From: Buxus sempervirens
Lineage: Eukaryota > Streptophyta > Magnoliopsida > Buxales > Buxaceae
Length of the DNA stretch: 64,000 nt
Assembly: GCA_947561395.2 (NCBI GenBank)
Contig: OX387184.1
Coordinates: 15,728,205-15,792,204, forward strand
Direction of reading: 5' to 3'
This document shows, piece after piece, positions 32,700-43,162 of this stretch; within the stretch, counting starts at the first letter, position 1, and each line of letters starts with the position of its first letter. A program made the position numbers and the translations under genes. The notes under the pieces were generated by a model. That model was given only the letters and a program-made list of their open reading frames with translations, was not told the DNA's origin and made no database searches.

Positions 32700-34133
32700 T
32701 CATAAACCTCTCTTATCAGTCACTGTTTGATTCATACCAAGCATGTGATCAAGCGTTTGAGAACCAGAAGAGAAGTTTTGCAACAGAAATTTTGAATCTT
32801 CTAACTCAGATTTCAGAGACATGTTTTGAGACTCAAGGGTTTCAATCTTCAACTTCAACTCACCAACATGTGAAGTAGACTCATCCAATTTAACTTGAAG
32901 TCCTTCCTTTACAAGTTCTACTTCATTGAGCTTTTTGAGAAAGACCTTGTTTTGTTTCTTTATTTTCGGGCTTTCATTAAAAAGCTTTTCATAAGCCTCT
33001 TCAAGGCTTTCCTCATCTTCAGACTCACTTTGAGAACCAATATTATTCTCAAGTTGTGTTGAGTCTTGAAGAGTATGTCCCTCATCACTTCCCACTATAG
33101 AAGTGAAGGCCGTGTAGTTTGAACCCTCTTTAGATACAAAGTCCTTCTCATGTTCAGATTCAGTCTCACTATCAGATAAGGTAGCATTCATTGCTTTCCC
33201 ACTTCCCTTACCTTTCAATTTTCTATAGGTAGGACATTCAGATCTTATATGGCCAAGCCCTTGGCAACCATGACACTTAACCTGCTGAGTTGTGTTTTCA
33301 TGAATGTTTTTGGTTTCCCTAGGTTCTTTCCAAACTTTCATCTCCTTGCTAGAAGTTCCCCTAGACCATTCATTGCTCTTTTTGTTTTTCCTAATCTTAA
33401 ACATCTTTCTAAAGCTCTTTACAAATTCGGCAATTTCCTCATCATCAGACTCATTAAAAGTCTTTCCTTTCATGACTCTAAGAGCAATGGATTTGCTCTT
33501 TTTGGACTGAGGTAAGGTAAGCTCATAGGTTTGAATTGATCCTATTAGGTCTTCAACCCTAATTTTGTCAATGTCTTTGCTTTCCTCTATAGCAGTTACC
33601 TTGGGTATAAACCTCTCAGGGAGAGACCTAAGGATTTTTCTCACAACTCTGTTTGGAGGAATTTTATCACCAAGGTTAAAACTAGAATTTACTATATCAC
33701 TGAGTTTGGCATAGAACACATCAAAGGGTTCATCCTCTCCCATCTTCAATTCTTCAAATCTAGTGATAAGCATCTGTAACTTAGAATTTTTTACAAGGAC
33801 AGTTCCTTCATGAGTGGCTTCCAGAATTTCCCAAATTTCTCTACCGGTCTCACAAGTGGACACTCGTTTGAACTCATCAACAGAAATTGCACTAAAGAGT
33901 GCATTGACAGCTTTACTATTGTGGTTGACTTCAATTAACTCTTCCCTAGTGTATTGGCTTGGGTCTTTGGGTTTAATCTCTCCATCTATGATAATAGTGG
34001 GTGGAGACCATCCTTTCTCAACAATTCCCCATACCCTTTCATCAATAGCCTTAAGATAGGCTCTCATACGAACTTTCCAATACGCATAATTACCACCATC
34101 AAAGAAGGGTGGGGCAGAGGAAGACTTGTCCAT
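32700..34133 (-). CDS. Copia gag protein, 477 aa
   Basis: The capsid/nucleocapsid protein of the element. Starting at the Met of MDKSSSAPPFFDGGNY, it has the Copia gag N-terminal domain (YWKVRMRAYL, about residues 15-25), the UBN2-type core (about 60-200, with LLITRFEELKM-like and ILRSLPERF blocks) and a CCHC zinc knuckle CHGCQGLGHIRSEC (about 287-300). An acidic and coiled-coil-like region (about 320-470, LKLKIETLESQNMSLKSELE) follows. The frame is open back to 34208, but the upstream residues come from the primer-site region. It ends at TGA 32700-32702, and the same frame is then open again to 32340. Confidence 0.9.
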   Translation of the reverse strand: MDKSSSAPPFFDGGNYAYWKVRMRAYLKAIDERVWGIVEKGWSPPTIIIDGEIKPKDPSQYTREELIEVNHNSKAVNALFSAISVDEFKRVSTCETGREIWEILEATHEGTVLVKNSKLQMLITRFEELKMGEDEPFDVFYAKLSDIVNSSFNLGDKIPPNRVVRKILRSLPERFIPKVTAIEESKDIDKIRVEDLIGSIQTYELTLPQSKKSKSIALRVMKGKTFNESDDEEIAEFVKSFRKMFKIRKNKKSNEWSRGTSSKEMKVWKEPRETKNIHENTTQQVKCHGCQGLGHIRSECPTYRKLKGKGSGKAMNATLSDSETESEHEKDFVSKEGSNYTAFTSIVGSDEGHTLQDSTQLENNIGSQSESEDEESLEEAYEKLFNESPKIKKQNKVFLKKLNEVELVKEGLQVKLDESTSHVGELKLKIETLESQNMSLKSELEDSKFLLQNFSSGSQTLDHMLGMNQTVTDKRGL

Positions 34134-34162
34134 GACTAACAGAGTCAAGGATCTGGTTACTC

Positions 34163-34174
34163 GCTCTGATACCA
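34163..34174 (-). other. Copia primer-binding site
   Basis: TGGTATCAGAGC on the minus strand, 2 nt inside the 5' LTR. It is complementary to the 3' end of initiator tRNA-Met, the standard Copia minus-strand primer. Confidence 0.92.
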
Positions 34175-34176
34175 AT

Positions 34177-35229
34177 TGAAAAAAACAGGGTTTTGACTCT
34201 AATAACACCTAGAGGGGGGTGAATAGGTGAAGCACAGCGGAATAAAAATTCTACTAATTAAAAACAAGTTCTTAATTAATAGGCATGCACAAGTCTATAA
34301 CCAATCACACAAAATTGCAAATAAAGTAAAGAGACAACACAAGCAATTTTGGTGACGAAGGGAAAACTCTATGAGAACTCTCACTAGAGAAAAACCCTCC
34401 GGGCTATGCAGGAGCCACCTAAAAGATCCAATATGAAAAGAAGACTTACAACCTGTAGTTCAGACGACTCAACATCCCTATGCTAGACTCTGCAACTCCC
34501 AGACTTGAAAGTATCTGAGGAACTCCTCAGATTTGCTCCACAGCAACACTTCAGAACTCTGAAGATCTTCTCACACGACCACCCAAACGAACTCGCCTGG
34601 TATCCGTAGGAACTCCTACGTGCAAACTCTCCAACCCGGAACTCCAAGGTAGAAAAGAAAGATGAAGAAAGGCTTTGATGGCTCAACAAAGGAGAAGGAA
34701 GAGGAGGAATAACTCTTGCTCTCACACACGAATTTAGGGTTTCTAAAACCTCTAGAGTTACCCTAACAATAGTCTAGACACTCCTTATATAGGTTAGGAG
34801 AAGGTAGACTCGGAATAGGAAACAAATCAGAAAAGATCGGAATTCTAAAACTGAAGTTTGTTAACGAACGTTCGAACGTTCAGCGAACGCGGGTCGAACG
34901 TTCAAGACAAAAACTCACTTTATCTCTTCTCGTTCGAACGACCAGAGAACGTTCAGCGAACGCTGCTCTCGGGTTTCTCTGTGTGTCACCAACGGTCGAA
35001 CGGCCAGCGAACGTGAGGCGAACGCTGCTCTCTGGTTTCTCTGTGTGTCACCAACGGTCGAACGGCCAGCGAACGTTGATCAAACGTTGGGCATAACTTC
35101 TTCAATTTGACCCCGATGTTAACGCCGTTTGAACCATGACTTCTTGGACTCAAACTAAACATTCTAGACACACTTAAACACTTTCTCTTTGACACTGAAT
35201 AAAGCCAAACTAAAATGATAAACCTAACA
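34177..35229 (-). repeat. Copia 5' LTR
   Basis: Same length as the 3' LTR and almost identical. It differs in the CTAGAGG/CTAGAAG site and at two bases near the CGTTCGAACGACC block. Confidence 0.93.
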
Positions 35230-35889
35230 AATTATATATATCTTAATTAATAACTTGAACTCCAAAGGGAACTGAGTAGATTCTCTAAGATTTGAAATCG
35301 CAATAGCCCCTTCTCTTTTTTCATAGTAGCAACATGCACATGCAATACTACACGTATGAAAAAAGGTTAAATGGAAGTTATGGGAGAAAACCGTTTAGCA
35401 ACTGATTTAGTTTTACAAGAATTGAGGCAATTATGACTATTATATCCCTTTTATTAATAAATCTTTATAATGATTTATAAAGGTTTTTTGAAAACATCAC
35501 ACGTTATGGTTGACACGATTCCAAAATGATGCTCTTTATAATATAGATTAACTTCTATATCAGAACTAATAACTTACTCCCTCATGTAGAATGCACGTGT
35601 AATCCACTAGATTGTTAAAGATATGAGAATGCGAGAACTCTTGTCAACATGGAATACTATAATAAATGCATTAGCTAGGTTCCTTTTTATTGGTAGGATT
35701 GTGTTAATTTTTTCTTTTCAGGAAAAAGGGAGAAAAGGGGCTACCAGCATGGCCGACTCCCTAGGCATGACCACAATGGCTTCCTCCCCACTATGGAATG
35801 ATTTCCGTTTCTTGCACAAAATCCACATCGTATGTCTAATTAGCGTGCACCCAATCTACCCGTAATTTAGGGATGACTTCTCTTGCATG
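35230..35889. other. Array spacer, no gene seen
   Basis: The continuation of the flank interrupted by the Copia element, colinear with 23760-24280. About 140 bp near 35665-35810 is absent from the Prx2-side copy, an insertion I could not classify. Confidence 0.6.
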
Positions 35890-36075
35890 ACTCGAACAGT
35901 GTTGTTGAGTTATTAAAGCCCACGTCAGAGACTATTCCTTGGAGGAACAAAGTCACTTTTGCCCAAATTAAATCCTTTTGTAACTGTTTTAGTGTTTTGG
36001 AATGTTCTCATGTATTTTATGGGGGCAATTTGGTTGTTGACTACCTCGCTAACTTTGTTTTGGACAAATACCCTT
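35890..36075 (+). pseudogene. LINE RNase H fragment
   Basis: The frame reads DSNSVVELLK, then ETIPW and GGNLVVDYLANF, the C-terminal part of a LINE RNase H. It continues in frame after the solo LTR at 38800 (LPMGESPPAMSLDPPV then TGA), the usual LINE end. It is truncated at the 5' side by incomplete reverse transcription. Confidence 0.85.
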
Positions 36076-38799
36076 TGTAACACTCCAGATCCGTGTTGTT
36101 CAATAAAGATATAACACGTCTCACGGAGTGTTAGCTATGGGCCCACGACTCATATGATTGCTGGATCAATCATATGGGTTTTACAAATCAGAATGCAACA
36201 ATCAACTATTAGGAAAGCGTGGGAATTTATTTGATTAAAATGCCATCGATAAGAAATCTGATACTAATTATTTCATTTCCGAATATCCAATCAATATCTG
36301 AACCCAAAAGAATAAACCTACTAGTCTATGGAATGTAGAAATAATCCTCCTCCCTATAAGTGCCGGTAGGATCTACCCCAGTAGTTGCCTCACCACGAGT
36401 ATCTGAAAACAAAACCAAAACAAACCGAATGAGATACGAATATCTTAGCAAGTAGCATGCATGCAGAAATAGTTATCTCAGTTCTAAAATATGTCACGAT
36501 AAATAAACGATCATGAGTAATCAGTGGAAATACAATTGAGAATCCGAAATCAGTATAATCTCAATAACAAGTCTAAACAAGTCTCTAACAGCAATAGAAA
36601 TCAATCATAATATGGTCAATGTCATGTATAATGCTTATATTGGTTAATCGACATGCCATGGCGACATCCACACCTCCATGTACATAGTTCCGGCCTACTC
36701 GGGGTATCGGAAACTCTGAAATAACAGCCTACTCAGGGTATCATCATCCAATGCCGGCCTACTCCGGGTATTGGCATCAACAACCTGGCCTACTCAGGGT
36801 ATCGGGCTACTCTACACCGGTCGTGGCAACACACAAGGCCATGCCATTACCCCAATAAAGCAAAAACATTTCATTACTAAGCTTAGACATGGATCCAAGA
36901 CAAGCTAAACCAGTAACAATATCAAATTCAGCATATTTAACATAACCGATAAAATAGCATGTAACTCCGACGTATAACACAGCGACGGTTAAACATAGTT
37001 ACTGATTATCATGGGTCACTCAGGACCAGATTACTCCCTCATGAAGTTCCTCACATGCAATGTCAACAAAATTCCTAGAATAATTCACTACTTAAACAAC
37101 TCATTCATGAAACCATTTCATATACTTAAATCCTTCAATGCATCATTTAGGTAACTTCAGAAATAATACATAATACCGAAATTCCAAGTTCAGCAAGCAT
37201 GCATTTGTACTAAAAATATTTTAAAACAACAAACTTCAATTGTTACTAAACAAAAATAGTGTATTAAATAACCCTGAATCCAATCTAATTAAGTTTTATG
37301 AAGAGAAACCAACCTCAAATGATATACTGTTTATACTAACAGTTCAGAAATTTGACATGATTTATTTGATTCAAACAGTAGAAAGGAATGTAGTGAAACC
37401 ATAAAACAAAAAGAAAAATTCCGATTTATCATTCACTGTTAACACTTAGCTCAGAATCATGGAAGTTTCCCTCTGTTATAGTCTCATGCCACCAGCATCT
37501 AAATTATTTTGGAACCTTTTTGCCTCTAAATTAATTAAATCCTATGGAAGATGGTTTAATCATTTCAATTTCAAGGATTTTTGCTCTGGAGGATTAGCCG
37601 CACATGGCTAACAAGAATTGAATGGCTGGTTTCAACAATAATTCAATTTATTTCTTCTGAACTTTAATGGTATAAAATCTTTAGTTCCTAATCCCATTAA
37701 CCTAAGGCTGACATCTATTTTTAAACTCCTAAGCAAGCTTTAAACATTTAAACCAAAGCAAATAGTATCTAATAAAACAGCCGCACTTGACTGAATTGGT
37801 GTGACTAGGCGCTAACCTATAGAGGTTGGCACCCCTAAGCGTTCTTAATCAAATTGAACCATCGCCAACCTATTTAAGTCAGTGGTGGTTGATGCCCATT
37901 AGCAATCCTTGCAATACCTATAGTTTAGCACCCCTGAGCGTTCTTAATCAAATTGAACCATCGCCAACCTATTTAAGTCAGCGGTGGTTGGCGCCCATTA
38001 GCAGTCCTTGCAATACGACCATATTTCTTCAGAAATCTCATTTTCTAACAAGACTGAGCCTAAATTCAACCTTAATATCCATTCAAGTATCATCCTATAT
38101 CCTCTAGAAACCCAAATAAACCCATTCAAATATATTTTAAACGCAATACATGATACGATTCAGCAGTTTGATACAATCCAGAATTATCAATTTGCTCACA
38201 ATTGATCAATTTAAATTCCTCTTACCTGATCTCTCTGATAGCACAGTCGAATTGGCCTAACTTCTGAAAATTTCCAGCCACTACAGACGTCCACACAAAT
38301 CAGATCTCACCTCAGTTGATCTCCGATCACCTCAATCTCTACTCTTCACTTTCCTCCTTCTCTTCTCCACGCACTGGTTCAATCCGGCAGCAAGACTCTC
38401 CTTCGATCAATGCGTGCGAAACCGACGAACTAAAACACACCGGCTATTTATACTTCTCTTTGGCACTCATAACCAAATCAATTCCTAATTAGCTGGTTGC
38501 TCACCTACATAACTTCCTACATAGTCAGCCCCTTAGCCACTTGATTAGAGGCTTGACACTCCACCAAATGCCTACATCAACACCATTCAATTCATAACCA
38601 ATTTTGAACACTCTATTATTAAATCATTTAAACCAATATTTGCTACCACTCACCTTAAACTATCATCTTCATAATTTAGGCTTGTGACATTCCAAAATTA
38701 CCCCTGCTCTTCGAATATCTAGAAATTCCACCAATAAAGTTTAATTAAACTTATTAAATAATTTCATAAATAATATTTATTTAAAACTGGGGTTTTACA
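36076..38799 (-). mobile_element. Gypsy (Del/Tekay-like) solo LTR, 2.7 kb
   Basis: On the minus strand it begins TGTAAAACCCCAG and ends GGAGTGTTACA, with a 5 bp duplication CCCTT (36071-36075 and 38800-38804). The length and the TGTAAAACCCC start followed by an AT-rich GGGTAATTTTGG block fit Del/Tekay chromoviral LTRs. No internal domain remains. It contains CCTACTC-GGGTATCGG repeats (36692-36805) and a 99 bp tandem repeat (37830-38015). Confidence 0.85.
37830..38015. repeat. 99 bp tandem repeat inside the solo LTR
   Basis: Two units start CACCCCTAAGCG (37830) and CACCCCTGAGCG (37929) and stay nearly identical through TCCTTGCAATAC. Confidence 0.88.
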
Positions 38800-38992
38800 C
38801 CCTTGCCTATGGGTGAAAGTCCCCCGGCCATGTCTCTCGACCCTCCTGTTTGACGAGACTCGTGAGATTTCATATCGTCAATAGAGATTACTAGTTCCAA
38901 AAAAGAGAAAAAAAAAAAGCTTCTCTTGCATGTTATAATGCAGCCTTTTGGGAGTATTTGCATGTTGGAACGAAATCGTCTACAGTTTTTTT

Positions 38993-39158
38993 CTAAATTG
39001 TTTAGTGCAATTGAAATGGGATGCTTCCACGTGAAGCATCCCATGGTTTATGAATTTTTAAGTGGGTCCCACATAAAACAATTATAAAAAGTGAAAGTCA
39101 TTAACCATGGGATGCTTGACATAGAAGCATCCCACTTCAACTGCAGTAAGCAATTTAG
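38993..39158. mobile_element. 166 bp foldback MITE with internal palindromes
   Basis: Inverted arms of about 50 bp (38993-39043 against 39108-39158) begin CTAAATTG. Each arm ends in a near-perfect palindrome with 11 bp stems, TGGGATGCTTC and GAAGCATCCCA (39017-39043 and 39108-39134). The two palindromes start 91 bp apart. Confidence 0.85.
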
Positions 39159-39245
39159 GCTTACATTAAAGACGATGTCATCTCTTACATTTAGGGTTTG
39201 AATTTTCATTGTTTTGAATGGGATCCACTCGAAAAAACACAAGCT

Positions 39246-39273
39246 TTGAGATGCTAACATGGCAGCATCTCAC
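39246..39273. repeat. Single palindrome of the GAGATGCT family
   Basis: GAGATGCT-AACATGGC-AGCATCTC. It is preceded by AATGGGATCCACTCGAAAAA, a spacer sequence also found next to the palindrome at 24376. Confidence 0.7.
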
Positions 39274-39284
39274 AAGCCATAGGA

Positions 39285-39370
39285 GTGACGAATGCACTTT
39301 TTTTTTTTGGGTAGTCGTGACGAATGCACTTCCTTTTTTTTTTTTTTTGGTAATGGTGACGAATGCACTT
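39285..39370 (-). mobile_element. Two serial ultra-short scars in one target
   Basis: The 15 bp target GTGACGAATGCACTT is present three times (39285-39299, 39317-39331 and 39356-39370). The inserts between them read, on the minus strand, GACTACCC plus A9 (17 bp) and CATTACC plus poly(A) (24 bp). The Prx2-side paralog near 24416 has a single target. Confidence 0.88.
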
Positions 39371-40149
39371 CAAACTGCAGAAGATTTCATCCCAATATTT
39401 AGTAACAAGATCATGCATTGAATAAGAGTCTGATCGGTTCAAACGGTTGTTGAAACAAGATATCCAGGAAATTAATGTTCTTATACATACATGATTAAAT
39501 CAAAATAATAGAGAAAATCCAAAATTTTCTGCCCAATCCAGTTTTCTACCTCTTCTCATAGCCGATTTAAACCAGTTCCTAGTCTTAAACGATCAATTTC
39601 TTGTCAGACCGTTTCATCAAACTGCTCCTCACTTGCATTGGTTTTGCGCGTCCCTTCTCTTAAGCGCGTTTGTTTTGAGCGCAGCCGTCCCCTTCACCAA
39701 GCCGGCTTGAATAAAAAAATAATATTTTAAAAAGTCCTCTTCACCAACCCGGCTTGAATAAAAAATAATAGTTTTCAAATACATCTCTCCCCTTCCCCAG
39801 ATAAATATAGTATAGAATAGGTATGTATTCCCCTTTTTTCCCGATACCATTTTGTCTTGATCTCCATTTTCGTTTGATCTCACATCTTCCCATTACTGCC
39901 GGCGACGACTTTATTACTGGCAGCGACTAGTTCAACCGACCACATTCCGGCGACATTTGCCGCAGATTAAAGCAGCCGATCTCGCCACCTCTGACCCCAA
40001 CGTTCCTCATCATGGTTTTTAGTCGAAAAATCGTTTTTTTTCAACTGTCGCAACGAATCGTCTAAAAAAATCGATCGATTTTTTCGGTGTGCCAGCGAAA
40101 AATTAGCAGCGTGCCGAGAGAAACGGACTAAAACTCACAAAAAATTGAT

Positions 40150-41023
40150 TTTTTGCCACACAGAGGAAAAAAAATCAATTTTTTTAAATTTTATTGGCGA
40201 TTTTTTTGGCGTTTCGCTGGCACGCCATCGACGTGCTGTTTTTTTCCGATGGGCGTGCCGCCCATCGGCACTGATATTGTAATCCTTGATCCTCATGATC
40301 TTTCCCGGCGCAATCTCTGTTTCGCAACAGACCATCTTCACCATCCCCGTCGTGTACATGCTTTCATCATCTTTTGCTGCTTTGATCACCCAGTTGCTGC
40401 CAAGTACCGCCCATCGGCACCGATATTGTAATCCTTGATCCTCATGATCTTTCCCGGCGCAATCTCTGTTTCGCAGCAGACCATCTTTACCATCCCCGTC
40501 GTGTACATGCTTTCATCATCTTTTGCTGCTTTGATCACCCAGTTGCTGCCAAGTACTGTTGCATAATGTAATTCGCAGAGGAAGTCTCCCGTACAGATTA
40601 CCATAAACAGAACAATCAATGAAATGTGGTTGCAAAGAAAGACATTAATTAATATTAATGAGATGATTTATGGGTAAGAAGTGACGTACAATGGGGTTGT
40701 CTTTGATGGCGAGATGGTGAATTGGGTGATTGAGTAAGGGAATTGGGGCGAGTGGACAACCCAAGACACCAAGCAAAAGCCTCAGATCTTGTCTCTTGGC
40801 GGTGCCATTTCCATGGATGGAAGATGGGAAGCTACTTATACTTGTGGACAATGTGGAGATCGATGAGGCTTTTCTGCATTCCGACCCTTCCACGAATTAC
40901 GTCCCAAGAGCTCTCCTTCTTGGCGCCTCCACCGTGAGTGTCAATGTTGAGACCTTCCATTAGAGGCGTGAGAGGTTGTTGTTGTGTACACCACCTCTGC
41001 TTCCTCCGAGCTTTGGAACCCAT
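40150..41023 (-). pseudogene. DUF620 family gene fragment, broken
   Basis: The minus-strand frames encode the N-terminal landmarks of plant DUF620 proteins: RRKQRWCTQQQPLTPLMEG and KKESSWDVIRG (exon 1 from 41023), RQDLRLLLGVLGCPLAPIPL and HHLAIKDNPI (to 40690, then a GTACGT donor), NYIMQQYLAATG, then SMYTTGMVKMVCCETEIAPGK. Defects are a frame change between the first two blocks, a lost acceptor AG before the second exon, a one-base shift after YLAATG, a 149 bp internal tandem duplication, and loss of the C-terminal two thirds. The family's function is not established. It lies between the inverted arms of a Pack-MULE-like element. Confidence 0.78.
40261..40558 (-). repeat. 149 bp tandem duplication within the DUF620 fragment
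   Basis: Two nearly identical units (40261-40409 and 40410-40558) cover the YLAATG to KDYNIGADGR coding block. Both units contain the same one-base frameshift, so the shift predates the duplication. Confidence 0.9.
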
Positions 41024-41497
41024 TGCATTAACTTAATGAAAAATATTATTTTTTTGAATCGAGATAATTTTTTTGAAAAATATTATTTTAATCGAGACCT
41101 GGGAAGGGGAGATGTATTTGAAAAATATTATTTTTTTATTAAGCCGGCTCGTTAAAGGGCACTTTTTAAAAAATTATCATTTTATTCGAGCCGGCTTGGT
41201 GAAGGAACGGCTGCGCTTAAAACCAACTGAGGCTCAAAACAAATGGGTTTAAGAGAAGGGATGCGTGTCGCAAAACGAACGCGAGTCTGAGGAACGGTTT
41301 GAGGAAACTGGCCTGAGAAGAAATTGATTGATTTTTAAACCATTTGAAACATAGTCTTATTATTATTAACCAGATTCACAGAACACAGAAGTACTCAAAC
41401 TGGTTCTTCTTCTAACAAAAAGAGAAAGACGAGTCCACAAAACCCTCGTGTCAGGGCCGACCTAACTAAACCGTGCAACAGTAACGCAACTCAGTAA

Positions 41498-42796
41498 TCA
41501 GTAAGCTGATCCTGCCTCCTCTTGGCCATCCACCACGGACGACAGATACGTCGTCGCAGGGTTCCGAGCAGAGCAGTTCACACGAATCTCTCCTTCCGAA
41601 CCAGTCAACACGCTCAGCTGGCTCATCTTGATCATGGCGAAGGCAAACTTCTCGAAGAACAAGGACTCGTCAACGGCAAAGCTCGTCACAATGGGTCTCG
41701 TCCTCCGGTCGGTGTACAGGTCCTGGTCCGACGTGAACAGCCCCTGCCGGTTCATGAGATCCAGGTAGTACTTGTTGTCAAACTTGTTCGGTGACCGGAT
41801 GTCCAGCACGGTGGTCGCGTTAGTATCACTGGTGGGGCAAACTTGTCTGAGCCTGTTCGCAAAGGTCTTGTCCATGGTGGTGTCCTGGGTCGGGAACAAG
41901 CGATCCGTGAACGAGCTGCACTGGCTGATTCCGATGGTGTGGGCGCCGGAGAGAGCCACGGTGTCGGTGGTGTCCAGATTCTTAGTGGCAAACATGTCCA
42001 GAATGCGGGTGGTATTGCCGAAAGGTGGTGGAAGGTTCTCTAGCGCCGCTTCGTTGCTTGCGAAGTTGAATCCGTCACGCCTACCAAAAGGGATATTGTA
42101 ATCTGGACCCCCTGACTGCAATAACACACGAGAGAGAAGAAGAAGAAGATATCAGGTGGTGGTTGCCAATCCTGACTGCAAAAAAAATAGCCACGTGGCA
42201 AAATTTTCAGCTTAAAAGTTAAAAGGCGCAAGTAAAGTTAGGTTACCAGAGCGATGGAGTCTCGCGCAGCGAGGGTGGTGATGTCGGAGCAGGAGACGAC
42301 GCGTCCACACCTTTTGTGTACCAGCCGAAGAAGGTCGTTGATGATCTTAAAGCCCTCTTTTCTTAGACTCAAGTTCGGTGGTGAAGCTTGCTCTCCCTGA
42401 CCTTTTCCGTCAAGCAGCACAGAGCCATCACATCCCTACACAGAGGAACAGAGGAAGCCATTAACGCGTCGATCAAGCTGAGATCAGCACGTACGTTAGT
42501 AATATTAAGGAAACGAGACGTTCCTGAAAATGGGAATGGATTTAGCTAATTACCTGAACAAAGCAGTCATGGAAGTGGATACGAAGCAAGCCTGCAGCTT
42601 GGCCGATATCTTTCTTCAAGACTTTCTTGAGGTGCTTCCTGACAATGGATTCCAACTTGGGACAGCTAGATCCGTAGAAGGACCATGAGAGGCCGTTCAC
42701 TAAAGGAGGGGTGGGTTGGGCGTTTGAGATGGAGATATAACAGGCCAGTAGAAGAGAGGAAGAGATCAGAAGAAGATAAGTGAAAGAAGAAGCCAT
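41498..42796 (-). CDS. Class III peroxidase Prx3 (peroxidase-12 type)
   Basis: Exons 42796-42554, 42435-42247 and 42115-41498 give 349 aa. There is a signal peptide of about 27 residues (MASSFTYLLL to ISNA). Arg72, His76 and His203 (ALSGAHTIGISQC) are intact, as are LPPPFGNTT and the eight family cysteines. Several N-glycosylation sequons are present (NTT, NAT, NCS). Introns of 118 and 131 bp are GT-AG; intron 2 carries GGTGGTGGTTGCC, absent from Prx1 and Prx2. In the region I compared (exon 3) it differs from Prx5 at only two residues. Its 3' flank contains the right arm of the Pack-MULE-like element. Confidence 0.94.
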
Positions 42797-42845
42797 GATT
42801 GCAACTCTGTTCTGTGAGACGAGTGGAGCTATACAGAGCAAGCTC

Positions 42846-42852
42846 ATTTATA
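42846..42852 (-). promoter_or_regulatory. TATA box of Prx3
   Basis: CCTATAAATG on the minus strand, 50 nt above the ATG. Confidence 0.75.
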
Positions 42853-43162
42853 GGCAAGGAGGGCTTCAGAATTGTTCATTTACGTAATAGAAAACAATAA
42901 AGAGGGGTCAGGTTATAGACTCCTATTACAGAAGTCTTTCACTCTCGGATCTGGATCTTAGAAACCTGTGGCTTTCACACGCCTCCTTGCATAGGAGGAG
43001 GCCACGGTGAACAGAGATTCCCATTATTACTTTAATGTGTCACATTCCAAATCAAATTTGTTACTTAGCAAATTAAAATCAAGGGGAAATTATGAAAAAG
43101 GTAACTTTTTTCCTGTATTTATAAAAACAGTCCATCAAAAATTTCATTTCCAGAAAAAGGTC

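Larger units (their letters stand above)
29783..35229 (-). mobile_element. Young gag-only Copia LTR retrotransposon
   Basis: The complete element has two 1053 bp LTRs, a 5 bp duplication AATTA (29778-29782 and 35230-35234), a primer site TGGTATCAGAGC complementary to initiator tRNA-Met (34163-34174) and a polypurine tract AAAGGGGGAGTT (30836-30847). I count about three differences between the LTRs, so insertion was recent. The 3.3 kb interior encodes gag only. Protease, integrase, RT and RNase H are absent, so it needs enzymes supplied in trans. Confidence 0.95.
35890..38919 (+). mobile_element. 5'-truncated LINE split by a solo LTR
   Basis: The 13 bp duplication CTTCTCTTGCATG (35877-35889 and 38920-38932) bounds about 306 bp of LINE sequence plus the nested LTR. 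The LINE ends GTTCCAAAAAAGAG then poly(A). The empty site is near 24274. Confidence 0.88.
39592..41328. mobile_element. Pack-MULE-like element with captured DUF620 fragment
   Basis: Long imperfect inverted arms (39592-39800 and 41099-41328) share GAAATTGAT, TTAAGAGAAGGGA, GGCTGCGC, AGCCGGCTTGGTGAAGG and GGGGAGATGTATTTGAAAA. Between them lies a spliceable but broken fragment of a host gene. Long TIRs around a gene fragment are the hallmark of Pack-MULEs. The site corresponds to uninterrupted sequence near 24640-24700 beside Prx2. I could not identify a clean 9 bp target duplication. Confidence 0.72.

Noticed and set aside
35623..35865. 80 aa ORF MRMRELLSTW...
   Set aside because: Part of it falls in a roughly 140 bp insertion and the rest in non-coding flank shared with the Prx2 side.
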